From Bradyrhizobium sp. CIAT3101 (GTDB taxonomy: Bacteria > Pseudomonadota > Alphaproteobacteria > Rhizobiales > Xanthobacteraceae): a stretch of 64,000 nucleotides of DNA. Below, in pieces: positions 9,060-17,951 of the stretch. A program made the translations under genes and the position numbers. Below the pieces are notes generated by a model. It saw only the letters and a list, made by a program, of their open reading frames with translations, was not told the origin of the DNA and searched no databases. Location: assembly GCF_029714945.1 (NCBI RefSeq), contig NZ_CP121634.1, forward strand, positions 8,701,001 to 8,765,000, written 5' to 3'. Numbering within the stretch: the first letter of the stretch is position 1; every line of letters starts with the position of its first letter.

Positions 9060-10294
9060 TCGGATCCGGCAAACAGCGCGTTCTTGCGACTGAGCTTGAT
9101 GCCACGGATTGATCGCTCGACCGTATTGTTGTCGAGTTCGATGCGGCCGTCATCGATGAAGCGCGTTAAGCCTTGCCAGCGCGAGAGAGCGTAGCGGATG
9201 GCCTCGGCGAGCTTGATCTTCTGGCTGATGAGAGCCAGCTTGGCTGCGCAGCCATACCTCGAAGGCATCGGCCAGTGGTCGGCTCTTCTGCTGCCGCACG
9301 AGGCGACGCTCCTCCGCGCTGCGGCCGCGGATCTCCTTCTCGATCGCATAGAATGCGGCGATGTGCTTCAGCGCCTCGCTCGCGATTGGAGCGGGGCCGG
9401 CAGTGGCGAGTTCGTAGAAGTTGCGCTGAACAGCCGCTCGGCTTTGCGGTCGGGTGCATAGACATAGGCGATGCCGGGCGGATCGAGGCGCGCCCAGGGC
9501 CTGTCGTCGGCGGCACAGTCCCAGAGCTGGCCGGTCTTGGTGCGCCCTCGACCGGGATCGAGCACCGGCACCGTCGTCTCGTCGGCGAACAGCTTGGACC
9601 TCGCTCGAAGCACCGTGAGAAGGCGCTCATGCAGCGGGCGCAGATGGAAGGCAGCATGCCCAACCCAGTCCGCCAGCGTCGATCGATCGAGAGCGATGCC
9701 CTGGCGGGCATAGATCTGGGCCTGCCGGTAGAGCGGCAGATGATCGGCATATTTGGACACCAGAACCTGGGCGACGGTTGCCTCCGTCGGCAGTCCGCCC
9801 TCGATCAAGCGAGCCGGAGCCTCGGCCTGCAGGACGCCATCTTCGCAGGCTCGGCAGGCGTATTTGGGACGTCGGGTGACGACAACGCGGAACTGCGCCG
9901 GCACCATGTCCAGCCGCTCGCTCCTTTCTTCGCCGATCTGGTGCAGGTCGCCCTTGCAGCAAGGGCAGATCTTGGCGTCGAGGTCGATCACGACCTCGAT
10001 CCGCGGCAGATGCGCCGGTAGTGCTCCGCGGTTGACGCGGCGCTTGCGTGCGCGCTCCGCCCGGCCTTCCGGAGCTGTCTCGTCTTGGCTGGCTTCCGTA
10101 CAGGCCGCAACCTGTTGGACGTCCTCGAGACCGAGCAGCATCTGCTCCTCGGGAAGCGATTCTGCCTTCCGGCCAAAGCGATGACGCTGCAGCTCCTTGA
10201 TGATCTGGCGCAGCCGCTCGCTCTCGTGCCGCTCGGCAAGCAGCATCGCCTTCAGCGTCTCGGGATCATCAGGAAGGTTATCGCTCACAGGCAA
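9060..10294 (-). pseudogene. tnpC: IS66 TnpC transposase, N-terminal and catalytic part, broken
   Basis: From 10294 the protein has the leucine-zipper-like N-terminus (LLAERHESERLRQIIKELQ), then RHRFGRKAE, the zinc-finger region CPCCKGDL...CRAC, and the DDE start LFADETTVPVLDPG. Near 9370 a deletion of about 35 codons with a frameshift moves the sequence to another frame. That frame resumes as KLALISQKIKLAEAIRYAL, then ELDNNTVERSIRGIKLSRKN, and breaks at FAGSDEGA where the recombinase element entered. The missing C-terminus is at 6458-6655. The transposase cannot be functional. Confidence 0.85.
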
Positions 10295-10368
10295 ATCAGA
10301 GCATATTCGCGCCCGCCTGACGACGTGCCCGATGCTCCTGATTCACTTCGCCGCAGCGCGGCCCACAA

Positions 10369-10725
10369 TTATCCGGCTTGCGTCGGGACGACCGTCTCCC
10401 GTGCGGCGTGCACACGCCGCCAATCGAGCCCTTCGAGCAGCGCCGACAATTCCGCCGCCGACAAACGCATCACGCCATCCTCGATCTTCGGCCAGCGGAA
10501 GACGCCTTCCTCGAGCCGCTTGGCGAACAGGCACAAACCCGTACCGTCCCAGAAGATCAGCTTGGTCCGGTCCGCCCGCTTGGCACGGAACACATAAACA
10601 GCACCCGAGAACGGATCGGCCTTCATGTGCTCGCGTACCAACATAGCAAGCCCCTAAATTCCCTTGCGGAAGTCGACCGGCTTGGTTGCCACCGTCACCC
10701 GGACAGTTCCGGACGGGCCGATCAC
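10369..10725 (-). pseudogene. tnpB: IS66 TnpB, interrupted by an in-frame stop
   Basis: Read from the GTG at 10725 the frame gives the typical IS66 TnpB start (IGPSGTVRVTVATKPVDFRK). It then hits TAG at 10654-10656 and continues in the same frame as LVREHMKADPFSGAVYVFR, with LIFWDGTGLCLFAKRLEEG and the C-terminal LLEGLDWRRVHAARE. Total length is about 118 codons, normal for TnpB. A restart at 10644 would give only 91 residues without the conserved N-terminus. TnpB is needed for IS66 transposition although its biochemical role is unclear. Confidence 0.85.
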
Positions 10726-11175
10726 CGGCTTGCCTTTCCGCGCATGGACGATAGCCGCAATCATCGCCACGTCCGCGCCGCGGCCGACCCGGATAGTGAC
10801 GCCTTCGGCTTCGATCTCGATGCCCCCGGCATCGCAACGGCGAGCCCGGACCTCCGGCTTGGCCTTGCGTCGCGCTATCTTGCGCTCATGGCCAGCAACC
10901 GCGACTGGTGCCATGGCGTCTACCACCGCCGGTACAAACGGCGGATCGTCAGCCATCGGCGTCGGCTGCCGGCGTGCTTGCCGGCGCCAGGTGAACACTT
11001 GTTGCGGGGTCAGCCCGTGTCGCCGGGCAATCTCGGAAACGACCGCACCTGGTACCAGCGTCTCCTCGACGATCCGGGCCTTGTCGTCCTTCGAGAACCA
11101 ACGACGGCGTCCCGTCTCCGTGATCACTTCCAGCCGGCGCGCCGTCACGTCCGACTTAAGCGTATGGTCAAGCAT
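10654..11175 (-). CDS. tnpA: IS66 TnpA (Orf1), helix-turn-helix protein
   Basis: From the ATG at 11175 (MLDHTLKSDV) the protein has the IS66 Orf1 N-terminal DNA-binding domain: RRWFSKDDKARIVEETL, then SEIARRHGLTPQQVFTWRRQ. A divergent C-terminal half ends IRVGRGADVAMIAAIVHA. The frame then runs without a stop into the sequence that encodes the TnpB N-terminus (from about 10725), ending at the TAG at 10654. In most relatives tnpA stops at the tnpB start, so a small indel near this junction probably fused the frames. A second start codon lies at 11181. Confidence 0.8.
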   Translation of the reverse strand: MLDHTLKSDVTARRLEVITETGRRRWFSKDDKARIVEETLVPGAVVSEIARRHGLTPQQVFTWRRQARRQPTPMADDPPFVPAVVDAMAPVAVAGHERKIARRKAKPEVRARRCDAGGIEIEAEGVTIRVGRGADVAMIAAIVHARKGKPVIGPSGTVRVTVATKPVDFRKGI

Positions 11176-11259
11176 AGACACAGGCCGATCCCTTCAAAGA
11201 GATCGTGAAACTCGCCTATCCCATGGGCCGCGAGAAGGTGGGAGCGGAACGACGCTTAC

Positions 11260-11433
11260 GCACCATCTGCCGCATCACTCGGATTTACGCACAGTTCGAT
11301 GGCGCGGCCGCTGATAAGGATCTGTTCGATCTCCTTGCCGCCTCAAGCGCAGATGCTGCGAGCGGGTAAGACAAACCTTGCACCTGTGTCAAAGCGGAAT
11401 AGCTTGCATTGAGCACATTCAGCTAATGCACCC
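11260..11433. repeat. IS66 target-site duplication, right copy, and flank
   Basis: GCACCATC at 11260-11267 is the second copy of the 8-bp target duplication. The plus-strand frame across it reads RTICRITRIYAQFDG and stops at 11367-11369, so the element may have entered the 3' part of an unidentified gene. The same frame also stays open inside the IS end, so this coding call is weak. Confidence 0.6.
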
Positions 11434-12210
11434 TCACTCCGCCGCGATTTTGGCGACCTCTGCCAGAGGTCCCAGCTCTACTCGAATATCACCCGAAAAA
11501 GGACGCTCTTGCAGACCAATCAGCCCCAACGCCATCACCGCCGCAATTGAGAACACGGTTAGCGCCGCAATCTGCGCACCAACCTTCTTCAGGTGCACCA
11601 AGCCGATTGATATCTGTGTCACCACGCCAAGAATGAGGACCAGAATCCATTTAACATCGATCGTTCGGTCGGAGGCTAACGCGAGCCGTTCCGAGCGCGC
11701 CGTGCCCGCTCCGACTGCGGCATTTATCAAGGCCGTCTGCACCGCCCCGCCCGCTGCTTGAGCGATCCGCGGATCGCTCACTTCTCGCATCAAAGCGGCA
11801 TAGGCGGGCTCAACCGAATGGGCGGTCTTGTCGCGCGCCATTGCCGGCCACTCGTCGTTCACGAGAGCGGCGATATATTTCGCAAGCGCTGCGCGGAGAC
11901 TACCCATCTCCGATACGGACGCTATGCTGACAGCATAGATGTTGCGCAGTTCCGCCGCCTCTGACTGCACCGCGCGCGCCGCTTGACGGTTACGATCGGT
12001 TATATCATTGGCCAAGAAGCCGGTGAGGAACGCAAACAACACTCCAACAGTGCCGAAAAATGGTGCGACTACGCCTTCCAAGCGGCGCACCGGTAAAACC
12101 GTTGCAGGGCTGAAACACGCGACCACGATGACACCGCCAGACGTTGCGTAAAGGGCGATGAGGACCGCGAACAATTCAAATATTGGAAGGTCCAGCCAAG
12201 CTTTGATCAT
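11434..12210 (-). CDS. DUF4239 (bestrophin-like) membrane protein
   Basis: A 258-residue protein with two hydrophobic segments at the N-terminus (residues 8-35 and 48-68), a soluble helical middle region and two closely spaced helices at the C-terminus (residues 188-232). This hydropathy, with GTVGVLFAFLTGFLANDITDR after the second helix, matches the DUF4239 family, whose members are described as bestrophin-like. Function is unknown; ion conductance has been suggested from the fold only. The gene starts at ATG 12210, has normal length and no frame damage, and stands alone on the minus strand between the IS66 element and a gene-poor stretch. Confidence 0.75.
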   Translation of the reverse strand: MIKAWLDLPIFELFAVLIALYATSGGVIVVACFSPATVLPVRRLEGVVAPFFGTVGVLFAFLTGFLANDITDRNRQAARAVQSEAAELRNIYAVSIASVSEMGSLRAALAKYIAALVNDEWPAMARDKTAHSVEPAYAALMREVSDPRIAQAAGGAVQTALINAAVGAGTARSERLALASDRTIDVKWILVLILGVVTQISIGLVHLKKVGAQIAALTVFSIAAVMALGLIGLQERPFSGDIRVELGPLAEVAKIAAE

Positions 12211-12959
12211 GCTAGGCGATCCTCTGTTGCAAGTGGCGATTCCGATTGGAACGTATGAGCATTGGGTCTCCCAATATATACTACGAGTGCAAGCACCACC
12301 TTGTGCCGTGACAGAATGATTGTCGGGCGGCGTTTCTTTCGCCTAAGGACTTCAGCCAACAGCCGTCGTACTGAAATCTAATAATGAGCTCATCGTCAGG
12401 GAAGCGCTCGGCTCAGCAGCAGCTACTATACGAGATCGGGTGACGCCCAAGCCAGTGGCCATCTTTTCGGAGACGCGCATGTGTGCGGCACCGTCTCACG
12501 CCGACGCTCTGGCTGGCATGACGACAACGAGTGCACCAAAGGTGATCTGACAGCCCTACTAGGTAGCGAGATAGTTAACTCACGCGGGTTGGCGCGCGTC
12601 CGCAATCGGCAGGCGAGGAAGACACGCGTAAGCTTTCAGCACGATCGTCTAGACAACATGGGCCCATTCTCGAACGAGCTTGGTCGAGCTGGTAGGCCTA
12701 GGCCCTCAAATCACGAGCAGGTCCTGGCGAAATGGTCGTCAGCTGACAGTATACCGAAGCAACCGGTGATCGTCTGAGTTCCGAAAGGCATCGGCGGAAA
12801 TTGCCTGGTTGCCTGAACTTCCCAATTTGGCAGAAGCGGATCGCCAACTGCGGAATGCTCCGGGCTCTCAACAGATCGCCCTCCAGCTCTCCAGGGAAAA
12901 TACTGCGACATTGGCTTGTTTACCGGATTGCCCCGCTTCAGCGCCGATGAAGACGGCGC
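12211..12959. other. no supported gene
   Basis: The plus-strand frames in this 750-base stretch lack recognisable features. It holds the upstream region of the DUF4239 gene on the left and the downstream region of the DUF2493 gene on the right. Confidence 0.35.
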
Positions 12960-13898
12960 TCACGCGCCGTCCCTGCCAAACTTCCAGACCGGGATGCCGA
13001 ACTTCTTAGCCTTATCGACGAGGTTATCCTGGATGCCTGTGCCCGGGAAGTGCATGACTCCGATTGGCATGGCCTCCAGCATCGTGTCATTGCGCTTGAA
13101 TGGTGCGGCCTTCGCATGTTTCGTCCAGTCCGGCCTGAAAGCGATTTGCGGAACCCTGCGATTGCTAGCCCATTTTGCCGCGATCAATTCGGCGCCTTTC
13201 GGCGAGCCGCCGTGCAGCAGAACCATATCAGGATGCTTTGCGCGAACCTTGTCGAGCCGATCCCAGACGAGCTTGACGTCGTTGAAATCGAGCCCACCGG
13301 TGAGCGCAATCTTGGGCCCAGGAGGGAGCATCACCTCGGTTTCGGCCGAGCGTCTGGCAGCAAGAAAGTCGCGGCTGTCGATCATCGCGGCGGTAAGGGT
13401 ACGATGGTTGACGACTGAGCCAGTGCGCGATCGCCAGGGCGAGCCGGTGTGAACTTCGAAATTTTCGGCAGCCTGGTCGCGAAAGAGTTCCATGGCGTTG
13501 CGGCGTTCGATGAGCGTGATGCCTTCAGCAGTGAGTCGTTCGAGCTCCACGGATCGTACTTCCGAGCCGTTCTGGTCGCGCTGGCTCCTCTGCTGCGCTT
13601 GCTCATTGGCGTCGAGCTCGCGTTCGATGCGGTTCGCCGCGCGATGGAAAAGATTGACGGTCGACCAGAGCAAATCCTCAAGATCGGGCTCCAGGCGCGT
13701 GTCATTCAAGGTCGAGACAAGCGCATCGAAGATGTCGGCTATGGCGCCGGTGATCGAATTGCTGTCTGGCAGCGGTCGTGGATCGGGTTCGTCCTGAAAA
13801 GGACGAAAGCCGAAGAGCTGAAGTTCGGCAAGAGCGCGATCGGTCGGGGATGAAGCTTGGGTCGCCTGGAATTGCGGATCATCATTGTCGGTCATCAT
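12960..13898 (-). CDS. DUF2493 domain protein (SLOG/YspA-type nucleotide-binding fold)
   Basis: Read from the tandem ATG at 13898 (MMTDNDDPQFQ), which has an AAGGA site upstream, the product is 312 residues. An earlier in-frame start at 14096 adds an arginine-rich stretch and is unlikely. The N-terminal two thirds is a helical region with several charged segments. The C-terminal domain reads IALTGGLDFNDVKLVWDRLD, then HPDMVLLHGGSPKGAELIAA, then PQIAFRPDWTKHAKAAPFKR and VMHFPGTG. This is the DUF2493 Rossmann-like fold with its GG and HGG loops. Such proteins are regular cargo of rhizobial plasmids and integrative elements beside DUF736 and toprim genes. The fold is related to nucleotide-derivative sensors; the role is not established. 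Confidence 0.85.
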   Translation of the reverse strand: MMTDNDDPQFQATQASSPTDRALAELQLFGFRPFQDEPDPRPLPDSNSITGAIADIFDALVSTLNDTRLEPDLEDLLWSTVNLFHRAANRIERELDANEQAQQRSQRDQNGSEVRSVELERLTAEGITLIERRNAMELFRDQAAENFEVHTGSPWRSRTGSVVNHRTLTAAMIDSRDFLAARRSAETEVMLPPGPKIALTGGLDFNDVKLVWDRLDKVRAKHPDMVLLHGGSPKGAELIAAKWASNRRVPQIAFRPDWTKHAKAAPFKRNDTMLEAMPIGVMHFPGTGIQDNLVDKAKKFGIPVWKFGRDGA

Positions 13899-14549
13899 GG
13901 TTTGAGGTCCTTCGCCGGGTCGGCCGCGCCCATCGCGGCCTTCGTAGCGATCACCTGACGGCGGGCGGTACGGACCAGAACCCAAAGCGAAGCGCAGGGC
14001 CGAAGCGGAGCGGAGGATGGCAGAAGCGCGGCTATTTTGTTTCGCGATGCAAAGGCGCGGAACGCGCCTGCGGAAAATAGTCGCGAACTCTGCCATTGCA
14101 GGGCCGAGCCGCTTGCCGTCCGATCGCCTCTAGAAGGCCAGGGAGCGGCTCTAGCCGCAAGCCCTCAACAGGACCCTTCATGACCGGCCGGCTGATGGAG
14201 CGCGACCCGGACGCATTGAGCGCAGAAATGCATATGCTGCAAATTGGACGAGGAGATGAGAATGAGCCGAACTCATCCAGGTCGACGAATGCTGACTTTC
14301 GCTGAAGCTTGGGCTAGCTAGCGAAGCGACGACAGACGCCAGCGCCCGTCAGCGTGCCGCCATCCTACTGCTGCTGCATCCGTTTCCTCAACCGTGCAGA
14401 ACCAGCGCTGGCCAAGTTCGACACGTTAATCTGACGATCGAGTACGCGACAAATGCAGTGCTCTTTTGGCTGACGTTTCCTTCGATCACACATTCGGGCG
14501 ACGGCGCCTCGGGTGACGATCGAGTAGCAACGTTTGAGCGGCAGTTCGA
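13899..14549. other. no supported gene
   Basis: This is the upstream region of the DUF2493 gene. A short GC-rich block around 13990-14160 resembles leader sequence also seen in front of the DUF736 gene (both contain GGGCCGAAGCGGAGCGGAGGATG-type words). No coding frame is convincing. Confidence 0.35.
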
Positions 14550-14789
14550 CTATTGTGGTTGCCCCTCGCGGCGGTTGACAAGTTCGAGCACCGACTGCGC
14601 CTTCCGGATTTCGTGTGAGACATGTTTCAATATTCGCATCGTCGATTCTTCCGACCCAGCGAATCCCGTCTTTTTGCACACCGGCCGAAAATGATGCGCG
14701 ACCTGCTGGCGGGTGGGGGTTGTCGGATTCTGCAACGAGTTGGTCGACAACGAGGCCAGCATGTGCTCGGCTATCTTTTTCCGCCTCAA
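14550..14789 (-). CDS. small conserved protein, paralogue of the gene at 3.8-4.1 kb
   Basis: A 79-residue protein read from a TTG at 14789, with an AAGG site about five bases upstream. It aligns end to end with the 3811-4056 product: EHMLASLSTNSL, RQQVAHH, ESTMRILKHVSHEIRKAQSVLELV. It is predicted to be helical and soluble. It has two cysteines fewer or more than its relative depending on alignment, so cysteines are not conserved. Function is unknown. The shared TTG start and the retained frame suggest that both are expressed. Confidence 0.5.
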   Translation of the reverse strand: MRRKKIAEHMLASLSTNSLQNPTTPTRQQVAHHFRPVCKKTGFAGSEESTMRILKHVSHEIRKAQSVLELVNRREGQPQ

Positions 14790-15909
14790 TCAAGCCTTGT
14801 GTCCCTCATATGATCGCGTTCGCCTGTAAGAGCAGCGCCGTCCGATTGTCGGCGGAGTTGCGGCTCCCCGTCGAGAGAGCGCTCTGATGGCTGGAGCATC
14901 GGCGTCATGCGCTGGTGATGACACTTGGTGCGAAATGCCTTGATCTCCCGCACGGGGCGCATGGCTTGAGTTAATGGGTAACCTCAACGGTGCTCCGAGC
15001 TCCTGAACGAAAACTAACCAGCTACGTCTGAGCCTGTGGCCGATTCTTCGAGCTCAGAGGCGCTGCGCGTGGCAAGCAAGCTATTGCGCTCATCGTGATG
15101 CAGAGCGCGCATGTTTAAGACGGCGCGATGGCCTATCCGCTGATGCACCGTAGCTTTCGTCGTGGGCTTTTCGATGGCACAACCTGCCGCAACGGCAGAT
15201 ACAAGTTGTTTCAGCGCTTTGGCGGTGTGTTCATTGCTAGGCAGGGATATGTAATCCGCGTTGTTGAGGCATTGCTTTAGGCGTTGGCCCAGATCGCATC
15301 AATGCACCTTGCAAGCCTCTCTCAGGTCCGCGAATGAAGTCGTTGATGCGCGGTTTCACGTCTGGCTCCATCGCATTCGGCTTGAGGCTGTGCCGGCATC
15401 AACCAGACAATCACATCGCCCAGTTTGCTTTGCAGGTCTCGCCGCATTGGGGCTTCCTAGCCCTTGGTTCAAGATGGCCTCACCCTTGTGACCTGTACTC
15501 GTCTGACGGAATGACATCTCACAGCCCGATGTGAGCCTTCTTTGGGCAGCATCCTGACTTGCCAACGGGGACAATGGCCTTCGGTCGTCGGCACGGATAT
15601 TTTGTCGGCAAGAAACAGCAGGCTGCGGACTTCTGTGCAGTGCGCACGTTCTAAAGAAGCGACGCTCCATAGCACGAGAAGTTCCTCGACCGTCTGAACG
15701 CCGATGGATGTTGACTTCGCCCAAGAGCAGCGCCTCTTAGAAATATATATTGGCGGGAGCGGAGCGCATTGATTGGGAGCTAGCATAGCAAAGCCCCCCG
15801 GGAACGGGCAGCAGAACTCTTCCGGAGCAAACCTTTGGCCCTCGCTGATCCTGCATCATTCTTCAGGATGTATTGGCACCACGTCAACCGTTGGAAGGGC
15901 TGACAGGCG
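14790..15909. other. gene-poor stretch, no supported gene
   Basis: About 1.1 kb with many short frames on both strands but none with recognisable features. Frames around 15100-15750 look like fragments, but I cannot assign them. Confidence 0.35.
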
Positions 15910-16977
15910 TCAGCGCGACCATTTCGTTACAACCGGTCCAATGAAGCGGATGGCATCCTGCGGAGTAAATTGGAGCTGCAAGGCTGATCGTAGCTCACCG
16001 AGGCCGAAGGTTTGCAGGTCTTCGTTAAAGTCTGAAAGCCGAGGTGATAACGCAATCGTCTCGATGCCGGCCTGCATGGCGCGCTCGGTCAGGGCCGCGA
16101 CAGCAAGATCGCCGGCCGCATCGGCATCACGTGCGATGTAGATGCGGCGTAGCGTCAGCGGAAGGAGCAAGGCGGCAAGATGGTTTGCCGAAAGCGCCGC
16201 AGCCATCGGCATCGCCGGGGCTGCGCAACGAAGCGAAAGGATCGTTTCGATACCCTCTCCGGCCGTAAGCACATCATCGGCCACACCGAATCGGACTGCA
16301 TTGCCGAGAAGGTCGCCCATGGCACGCCGCGGCGTGTCAATCGGCGCCTTTCCAAGGCGTACGCGATCGAACCCGTCAGGATCGAGCCACGTGCGATGCA
16401 CGCCAGTGGCGCGCCCCTTGAGATCCGTGACACGGGCGATCAATGCCGGCCAGATCTCCGTCCCCGAATCATCATCGGAACGGTAATAGCAGCGCGGGTG
16501 GAAGCGCAGCTCGCCATCCTCGACCAAAGCTGCAATGCCCCGCTTGCGCAAATAAGATTCGGCGAGGGTTCCGGCGACCGGCTGCGCCATCGCGAAGAGG
16601 CGCGCGGCCGCCTGGGGCGAGCCAGCCAGCGGCTTGTTGTGCGTAACCTTGAGCGATGGGGCAGGATCCGAACGAGGCAAGTTGAGAAATCGTCGTGCCT
16701 CGTCCGCGACGTCGCGGAAATCGAGAAGCCCGCAACTTTCGCGGATGATGTCGAGGAGGTCGCCATGTTGGCCCGTTGCGGCGTCCGTCCACTTGCCGGC
16801 CGGCCCCTTGCGCGAGGCTATCAGGCGCACGAACATCGAGCGGCCTGGTGTGTTGCGGGCGTCACCGACCATCCAGTAGCTGCCTTGGCGCCGGCCGTTG
16901 GAGAGATAGTAGCGGCACACCGCCTCGGCTTCGCGCGAGAGATGGTGTGCCAGATCGTGCGGGTGGCGTCCCATCAT
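15910..16977 (-). CDS. toprim-domain protein, plasmid primase type
   Basis: A 355-residue protein from the ATG at 16977, which overlaps the upstream gene's stop by ATGA, so the two are translationally coupled. The N-terminal part has the zinc-less primase-like region (VCRYYLSNGRRQGSYWMVGD, then GPAGKWTDAATGQHGDLLDII). The C-terminal toprim domain has VLTAGEGIETILSLR with the catalytic glutamate, and RIYIARDADAAGDLA with the DxD pair. Such proteins occur on rhizobial plasmids and integrative elements and are taken to act in priming or processing of element DNA. Length is usual. The frame and toprim residues are intact, so activity is possible. Confidence 0.85.
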   Translation of the reverse strand: MMGRHPHDLAHHLSREAEAVCRYYLSNGRRQGSYWMVGDARNTPGRSMFVRLIASRKGPAGKWTDAATGQHGDLLDIIRESCGLLDFRDVADEARRFLNLPRSDPAPSLKVTHNKPLAGSPQAAARLFAMAQPVAGTLAESYLRKRGIAALVEDGELRFHPRCYYRSDDDSGTEIWPALIARVTDLKGRATGVHRTWLDPDGFDRVRLGKAPIDTPRRAMGDLLGNAVRFGVADDVLTAGEGIETILSLRCAAPAMPMAAALSANHLAALLLPLTLRRIYIARDADAAGDLAVAALTERAMQAGIETIALSPRLSDFNEDLQTFGLGELRSALQLQFTPQDAIRFIGPVVTKWSR

Positions 16978-17951
16978 TCGGCCTCCCGTTCGGTGCCCCA
17001 CTCGAACGGAGCGTGCTCGAGGACCTTAGTGATGATCTCAGCTCCGATTCTATCTGCGGGGATGAACACGTGCAGCTTCCAAGAGGTGATCTCGTAAAAG
17101 AGGCTGTAAGCCTTGAGACGATCCGGCATCGTGTCGTTGAACCCGGAGAGTTTAATTCGGTGGACATCCATCGCTTGTACGCAACGGCACCCGAGGCATT
17201 CTGCGAGTTTGAAAGCGAGCCGCCGGTCCGCGAGCGCCGCAAGCGCTGCGTCCGCCCTCATTGCCGATACATCGGATTCGTCGAAAGCAGTCACACCGTC
17301 GAAATCGGAGCCCAACGATTCCACAATGCGCCTGAGGCCCGAAACTCTCTTTCGTCGTCGATAGGCGCGCAGCGTGGCGTAGGCTGCAAGAAGGACGCCT
17401 TCAGTGAGCCTGATCAGGATCAGGCGGAACCGTGGGACAAGCGTGATGAGCAGCCGCTCCATCCTAAGCGCGGTCCAGACAGGCTGCGCACCTTCTATTG
17501 ATTTGCCCGGCCTGGTAGTCCAAACGCCGCCTCGGTATCCGAACACCCCGTTGTCGATCAATATGCGGCCGACGCGGCGCTGCGTCGATAACTGCTCCAC
17601 GGCCCGCCTATCTTCGCAGCGGTGCGTATGGGTCTTGATACGTCCCCAGTTTTTCCAAAGCATCGGCAACATGGAAATCGGCGATCCTGAGTTGCCAGGG
17701 TTAACCGATCCATATTTGCGAAGGGACGGGACGGCTTCCGCCTCGCAGGCTTCCTTGGCCGCTTTCCAAACCCGAGATCCGGTCGCGACAATGAGACCGA
17801 ATCCGGGCCCCATGGCGCCCCCCAAGACCAGCTCGAAGCAGAAACCGTGAGGGCTTGGAAGTAGAACGCGGGCCGCGCGAAGAACAGAAGAAGCTGCCGC
17901 GCGCGAAAACGCTGCGGACGCTGCGGCCGTCGACTCTGATGGCTTGAACAT
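16974..17951 (-). CDS. unidentified protein coupled to the toprim gene
   Basis: From the ATG at 17951 (MFKPSESTAAASAAFSR) this is a 325-residue protein; a start at 18104 would add 51 low-complexity residues. I do not recognise a domain. It has an alanine-rich N-terminus, a basic middle (YRRRKRVSGLRRIVESLGSD) and an acidic/hydrophobic C-terminal half with DALAALADRRLAFKLAECLG and YEITSWKLHVFIPADRIGAE. The last codons overlap the start of the toprim gene (ATGA), so both are one transcription unit, probably from the same mobile-element backbone. A role in element replication or maintenance is inferred from position only. Confidence 0.6.
   Translation of the reverse strand: MFKPSESTAAASAAFSRAAASSVLRAARVLLPSPHGFCFELVLGGAMGPGFGLIVATGSRVWKAAKEACEAEAVPSLRKYGSVNPGNSGSPISMLPMLWKNWGRIKTHTHRCEDRRAVEQLSTQRRVGRILIDNGVFGYRGGVWTTRPGKSIEGAQPVWTALRMERLLITLVPRFRLILIRLTEGVLLAAYATLRAYRRRKRVSGLRRIVESLGSDFDGVTAFDESDVSAMRADAALAALADRRLAFKLAECLGCRCVQAMDVHRIKLSGFNDTMPDRLKAYSLFYEITSWKLHVFIPADRIGAEIITKVLEHAPFEWGTEREAE

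Larger units (their letters stand above)
6659..9064 (+). mobile_element. serine-recombinase element nested in IS66 tnpC
   Basis: The segment between the two tnpC pieces holds a small helper-like gene and a large serine recombinase, both on the plus strand. At both junctions the sequence GTCGGA occurs (about 6653-6658 and 9065-9070). It is part of the tnpC codons for the SD(G/E)GA motif and is present once in an uninterrupted gene. The two ends, read inward, share a weak inverted similarity (GCGCCATAATGCC against GCGTTATACTGCT). The exact ends are uncertain by a few bases. The recombinase itself is broken, so the unit is no longer active. Confidence 0.6.
6445..11259 (-). mobile_element. IS66-family insertion sequence with a nested insertion
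   Basis: The ends are the inverted repeats GTAAGCGTCGTTC at 6445-6457 and its complement at 11247-11259. They are flanked by the 8-bp direct repeat GCACCATC, the size made by IS66 elements. On the minus strand the element carries tnpA, tnpB and tnpC in the family order. It is about 4.8 kb instead of the usual 2.5-2.8 kb because a serine-recombinase segment of about 2.4 kb interrupts tnpC at about 6.66-9.06 kb. tnpB and tnpC also have nonsense or frameshift damage, so the copy should be inactive. The matching octamers show that the element arrived once as a unit and has not been rearranged at its ends. Confidence 0.92.

Noticed and set aside
9173..11208. Plus-strand open frames of 150-280 codons
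   Set aside because: They are antisense shadows of the IS66 tnpA, tnpB and tnpC genes.
16180..17501. Long plus-strand open frames (305 and 241 codons)
   Set aside because: They are antisense to the toprim gene and its coupled partner, whose minus-strand products have clear toprim motifs and overlapping stop/start codons.
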